NCBI GenBank assembly: GCA_000436795.1
Contig: HF993162.1
Span: 1-7,392 of the forward strand
Length of the DNA: 7,392 nt
Reading direction: 5' to 3'
Source of the DNA: Bacteroides sp. CAG:1076
Lineage (GTDB): Bacteria; Bacteroidota; Bacteroidia; Bacteroidales; Bacteroidaceae
The position numbers were made by a program, and so were the translations under genes. Within the stretch, counting starts at the first letter, position 1. The number at the start of each line of letters is the position of its first letter. The notes beneath the pieces are model-generated. The model was not told the DNA's origin, ran no database searches, and worked only from the letters and a program-made list of their open reading frames with translations. This document shows, piece by piece, positions 4,929 to 7,392 of the stretch.

Positions 4929-7392
4929 ATGTTTGCAAAAATCGTACATTTTTCAATCCGAAAGAAGCTATTTGTGGTCCTGACCACCCTGTTGCTTCTG
5001 GCTGGCGGCATATATTCCATGCTGACACTGCCTATTGATGCCGTACCCGACATTACCAACAACCAGGTGCAGATTGTTACCGTGTCGCCCACGCTGGCTC
5101 CGCAAGAAGTGGAACAGCTTATTACTTTTCCTATTGAAATAGCCATGAGCAACGTAATGAATGTCGAAGAAATACGCTCAGTATCACGCTTTGGCCTGTC
5201 GCTTGTGACTGTTGTTTTTAAAGAGAATGTTCCTACCTTGGATGCCCGTCAGTTGGTGAACGAACAGATACAGATGGTTTCAGGTGAAATTCCGCCGGAG
5301 CTGGGTACTCCTGAACTGATGCCTATTACTACCGGTTTGGGTGAAATTTACCAGTATGTACTGAAAGTAGCTCCGGGATATGAAGATCGTTACGATGCCA
5401 TGGAACTGCGTACGATACAGGACTGGATTGTAAAAAGACAGCTTTCGGGTATTCCCGGTATTGTCGAAATCAACAGTTTTGGCGGTTATCTGAAGCAATA
5501 CGAAGTGGCTGTCGATCCCGATGCACTGTATTCGCTGAATATTACTATCGGTGAAGTGTTCGAAGCCTTGAGCCGTAATAATCAGAATACAGGCGGCAGT
5601 TATATAGAAAAGGTAAATCGTGCCTATTACATCCGTTCGGAAGGTATGATTAACGATCTGCACGATGTGGAACAGATTGTCGTAACTAACCGTGGTGGTA
5701 TACCGGTGCACATTGGAGATATCGGACGTGTACAGTTTGGTGCTCCCAAGCGTTTTGGAGCTATGACCAAGGACGGCGAGGGAGAATGTGTAGGCGGTAT
5801 TGCCATGATGTTGAAAGGTGCCAATGCCAATGTGGTGACTAAAGAGCTGGAAAAGCGGGTTGCCAAAGTGCAGCAGATGTTGCCCGAAGGAATATCAGTA
5901 GAGCCTTATCTGAATCGTTCGGAACTGGTGAATAGAAATATCTCGACGGTTGTACGTAACCTGGTGGAAGGAGCTATTATTGTATTTCTGGTACTGATTG
6001 TTTTCCTGGGTAACGTACGTGCCGGTCTGATTGTGGCTTCAGTCATTCCGCTGGCTATGCTTTTTGCTTTTATCTTGATGCGTATCTTTAATGTGTCGGC
6101 CAATCTGATGAGTCTGGGTGCCATCGATTTTGGTATTGTAGTGGATGGCTCCATTGTTATTCTGGAAGGTATTCTGGCTCACCTGTACGGACGGGGATTG
6201 AGAGGACGTACCTTGAGTCGTGAGGAAATGGATCGTGAAGTGGAAAAAGGTGCCGGACATGTAGTGAGAAGTGCTACATTTGCCGTACTTATCATTTTGA
6301 TTGTATTCTTCCCTATCCTGACGCTGACCGGCATTGAAGGAAAATACTTTACGCCGATGGCCAAGACACTGGTGTTCTGTATCATTGGAGCACTTCTTCT
6401 GTCTATTACTTATGTACCAATGATGGCTTCTCTTTTCCTGAAACGTACTGTAACAGTGAAACCTACACTGGCCGACCGCTTCTTCAACTCCTTGAATAAA
6501 GTTTATCAGCGGGTGCTTCGTTTCAGTCTGGCTCATGTATGGGGAACTATTTCTGTGTCTTTCGTAGCCTTGTTGCTTTCGCTGTTGCTGTTTACGAAGC
6601 TGGGAGCCGAGTTTATTCCGACCTTGGACGAAGGTGACTTTGCTATGCAGATGACTCTTCCGGCAGGCAGTTCGCTGAGCAAAAGTATCGAGGTTTCACT
6701 CGAAGCGGAAAAGAAACTGAAAGAGCGCTTTCCGGAAATCAAGCATGTTGTAGCCAAGATTGGTACGGCGGAAGTACCGACCGATCCGATGGCTGTAGAA
6801 GATGCCGATGTGATGATTGTGATGAAACCTTTCAATGAATGGACATCTGCTTCGAGCCGTGCAGAGATGGTGGAGAAAATGAAAGCATGTCTGGATTCCA
6901 TCAAAGGCGCGGAATTTAATTTTAGTCAGCCTATCCAGCTTCGTTTCAATGAATTGATGACTGGTGCCAAGGCTGATATTGCAATCAAACTTTACGGAGA
7001 AGATATGACTGAATTATATAATAAGGCTCGTGAGGCAGCTCGTTATGTAGAACAAGTGCCAGGAGCAGCCGATGTTTTGGTGGAACAGGCTATGGGATTG
7101 CCGCAGCTTCTTGTCCGCTTCGACCGTGCCAAGATTGCCCGTTACGGCATCGACATAGAAGAACTGAATACTGTGATCCGTACTGCCTATGCGGGCGAAA
7201 CGGCAGGAGTAGTCTTCGAGAATGAACGACGTTTTGATCTTGTAGTGCGTCTGGATAAGGAAAAGGTCAGTGATTTGAATATTGACAAGCTGTTTGTCCG
7301 TACAAAAGACAATATCCAGCTTCCAGTGAGTGAAGTAGCCAGCATCGAACTGGTAAACGGTCCGCTCCAGATTAACCGTGACGCTACCAAGC
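4929..7392 (+). CDS. czcA: Heavy-metal RND efflux pump, CzcA/CusA family (3' end outside window)
   Basis: The frame is open from ATG 4929 to the right edge: 821 codons plus one base of a protein that is normally about 1020-1060 residues. RND pumps of this class are inner-membrane proton antiporters that work with a periplasmic adaptor and an outer-membrane channel to export metal ions. Visible parts: TM1 (about 12-31) with LPIDAVPDITNNQVQ following; a first periplasmic porter region (about 32-338); TM2-TM6 (about 342-500); TM7 (about 533-552); then the second periplasmic region starting EFIPTLDEGDF. TM4 has IDFGIVVDG with Asp400, Asp406 and Glu413, matching CzcA Asp402/Asp408/Glu415 for proton relay. 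By remembered alignment the E. coli CusA triad Met623 and Met672 are replaced by Asp625 and Glu675, favouring divalent cations over Cu(I)/Ag(I). Partner genes are probably downstream, out of view. Confidence 0.93.
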   Translation, partial: MFAKIVHFSIRKKLFVVLTTLLLLAGGIYSMLTLPIDAVPDITNNQVQIVTVSPTLAPQEVEQLITFPIEIAMSNVMNVEEIRSVSRFGLSLVTVVFKENVPTLDARQLVNEQIQMVSGEIPPELGTPELMPITTGLGEIYQYVLKVAPGYEDRYDAMELRTIQDWIVKRQLSGIPGIVEINSFGGYLKQYEVAVDPDALYSLNITIGEVFEALSRNNQNTGGSYIEKVNRAYYIRSEGMINDLHDVEQIVVTNRGGIPVHIGDIGRVQFGAPKRFGAMTKDGEGECVGGIAMMLKGANANVVTKELEKRVAKVQQMLPEGISVEPYLNRSELVNRNISTVVRNLVEGAIIVFLVLIVFLGNVRAGLIVASVIPLAMLFAFILMRIFNVSANLMSLGAIDFGIVVDGSIVILEGILAHLYGRGLRGRTLSREEMDREVEKGAGHVVRSATFAVLIILIVFFPILTLTGIEGKYFTPMAKTLVFCIIGALLLSITYVPMMASLFLKRTVTVKPTLADRFFNSLNKVYQRVLRFSLAHVWGTISVSFVALLLSLLLFTKLGAEFIPTLDEGDFAMQMTLPAGSSLSKSIEVSLEAEKKLKERFPEIKHVVAKIGTAEVPTDPMAVEDADVMIVMKPFNEWTSASSRAEMVEKMKACLDSIKGAEFNFSQPIQLRFNELMTGAKADIAIKLYGEDMTELYNKAREAARYVEQVPGAADVLVEQAMGLPQLLVRFDRAKIARYGIDIEELNTVIRTAYAGETAGVVFENERRFDLVVRLDKEKVSDLNIDKLFVRTKDNIQLPVSEVASIELVNGPLQINRDATK

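Noticed and set aside
5280..6536. Several minus-strand frames of 79-165 residues
   Set aside because: All are antisense to the RND pump, whose plus frame is continuously open and conserved.
4929..7392. Possible frameshift or stop in the RND pump
   Set aside because: Codon-by-codon reading shows one uninterrupted frame with conserved motifs throughout; only the window edge truncates it.

Overview
The window looks like chromosomal DNA from a Bacteroidales gut-type anaerobe, probably Bacteroides or Phocaeicola. The evidence is: promoters of the Bacteroidetes type (a -7 box TAnnTTTG) in front of several genes; start codons with no Shine-Dalgarno sequence; and an enolase and a rubrerythrin whose sequences read like those of Bacteroides. 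The genus is inferred from recognition, not from a database search.

Layout, left to right. (1) Positions 1-157: on the minus strand, a -7 box and leader for a gene beyond the left edge, preceded by a 20-bp-arm inverted repeat that probably ends the sulP-type transcript. (2) 158-1858 minus: a complete SulP/SLC26-family anion transporter with a C-terminal STAS domain. (3) 1859-2075: a divergent promoter region holding a perfect 7-1-7 palindrome resembling a PerR/Fur-family operator over the expected -33 position of the rubrerythrin promoter. (4) 2076-2654 plus: rubrerythrin, closed by a strong intrinsic terminator. (5) 2813-4096 plus: enolase, closed by a terminator capped with a C(UUCG)G tetraloop. 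(6) 4164-4460: a gene-free stretch with three TTTGTACAAA palindromes at exactly 21-bp spacing, a purine-rich block, and a textbook Bacteroidetes promoter (TTTG, 19 bp, TACCTTTG). (7) 4461-4534 plus: tRNA-Asp(GUC) with its own terminator. (8) 4593-4928: a mostly featureless spacer with one doubtful minus-strand reading frame, a promoter, and a second PerR-like site. (9) 4929 to the right edge: the first 821 codons of a heavy-metal RND efflux pump of CzcA/CusA type, cut by the window end. Its intramembrane acidic residues and lack of the CusA methionine triad favour a divalent-cation (CzcA-like) pump.

The genes do not form one pathway. Enolase and tRNA-Asp are housekeeping; rubrerythrin (peroxide reduction) and the RND pump (metal export) are stress genes that may share a Fur/PerR-family regulator if the two similar palindromes are real operators. 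No wholly new system such as a defence island or mobile element is visible. The strongest unexplained signal is the 21-bp-phased palindrome array between eno and tRNA-Asp.
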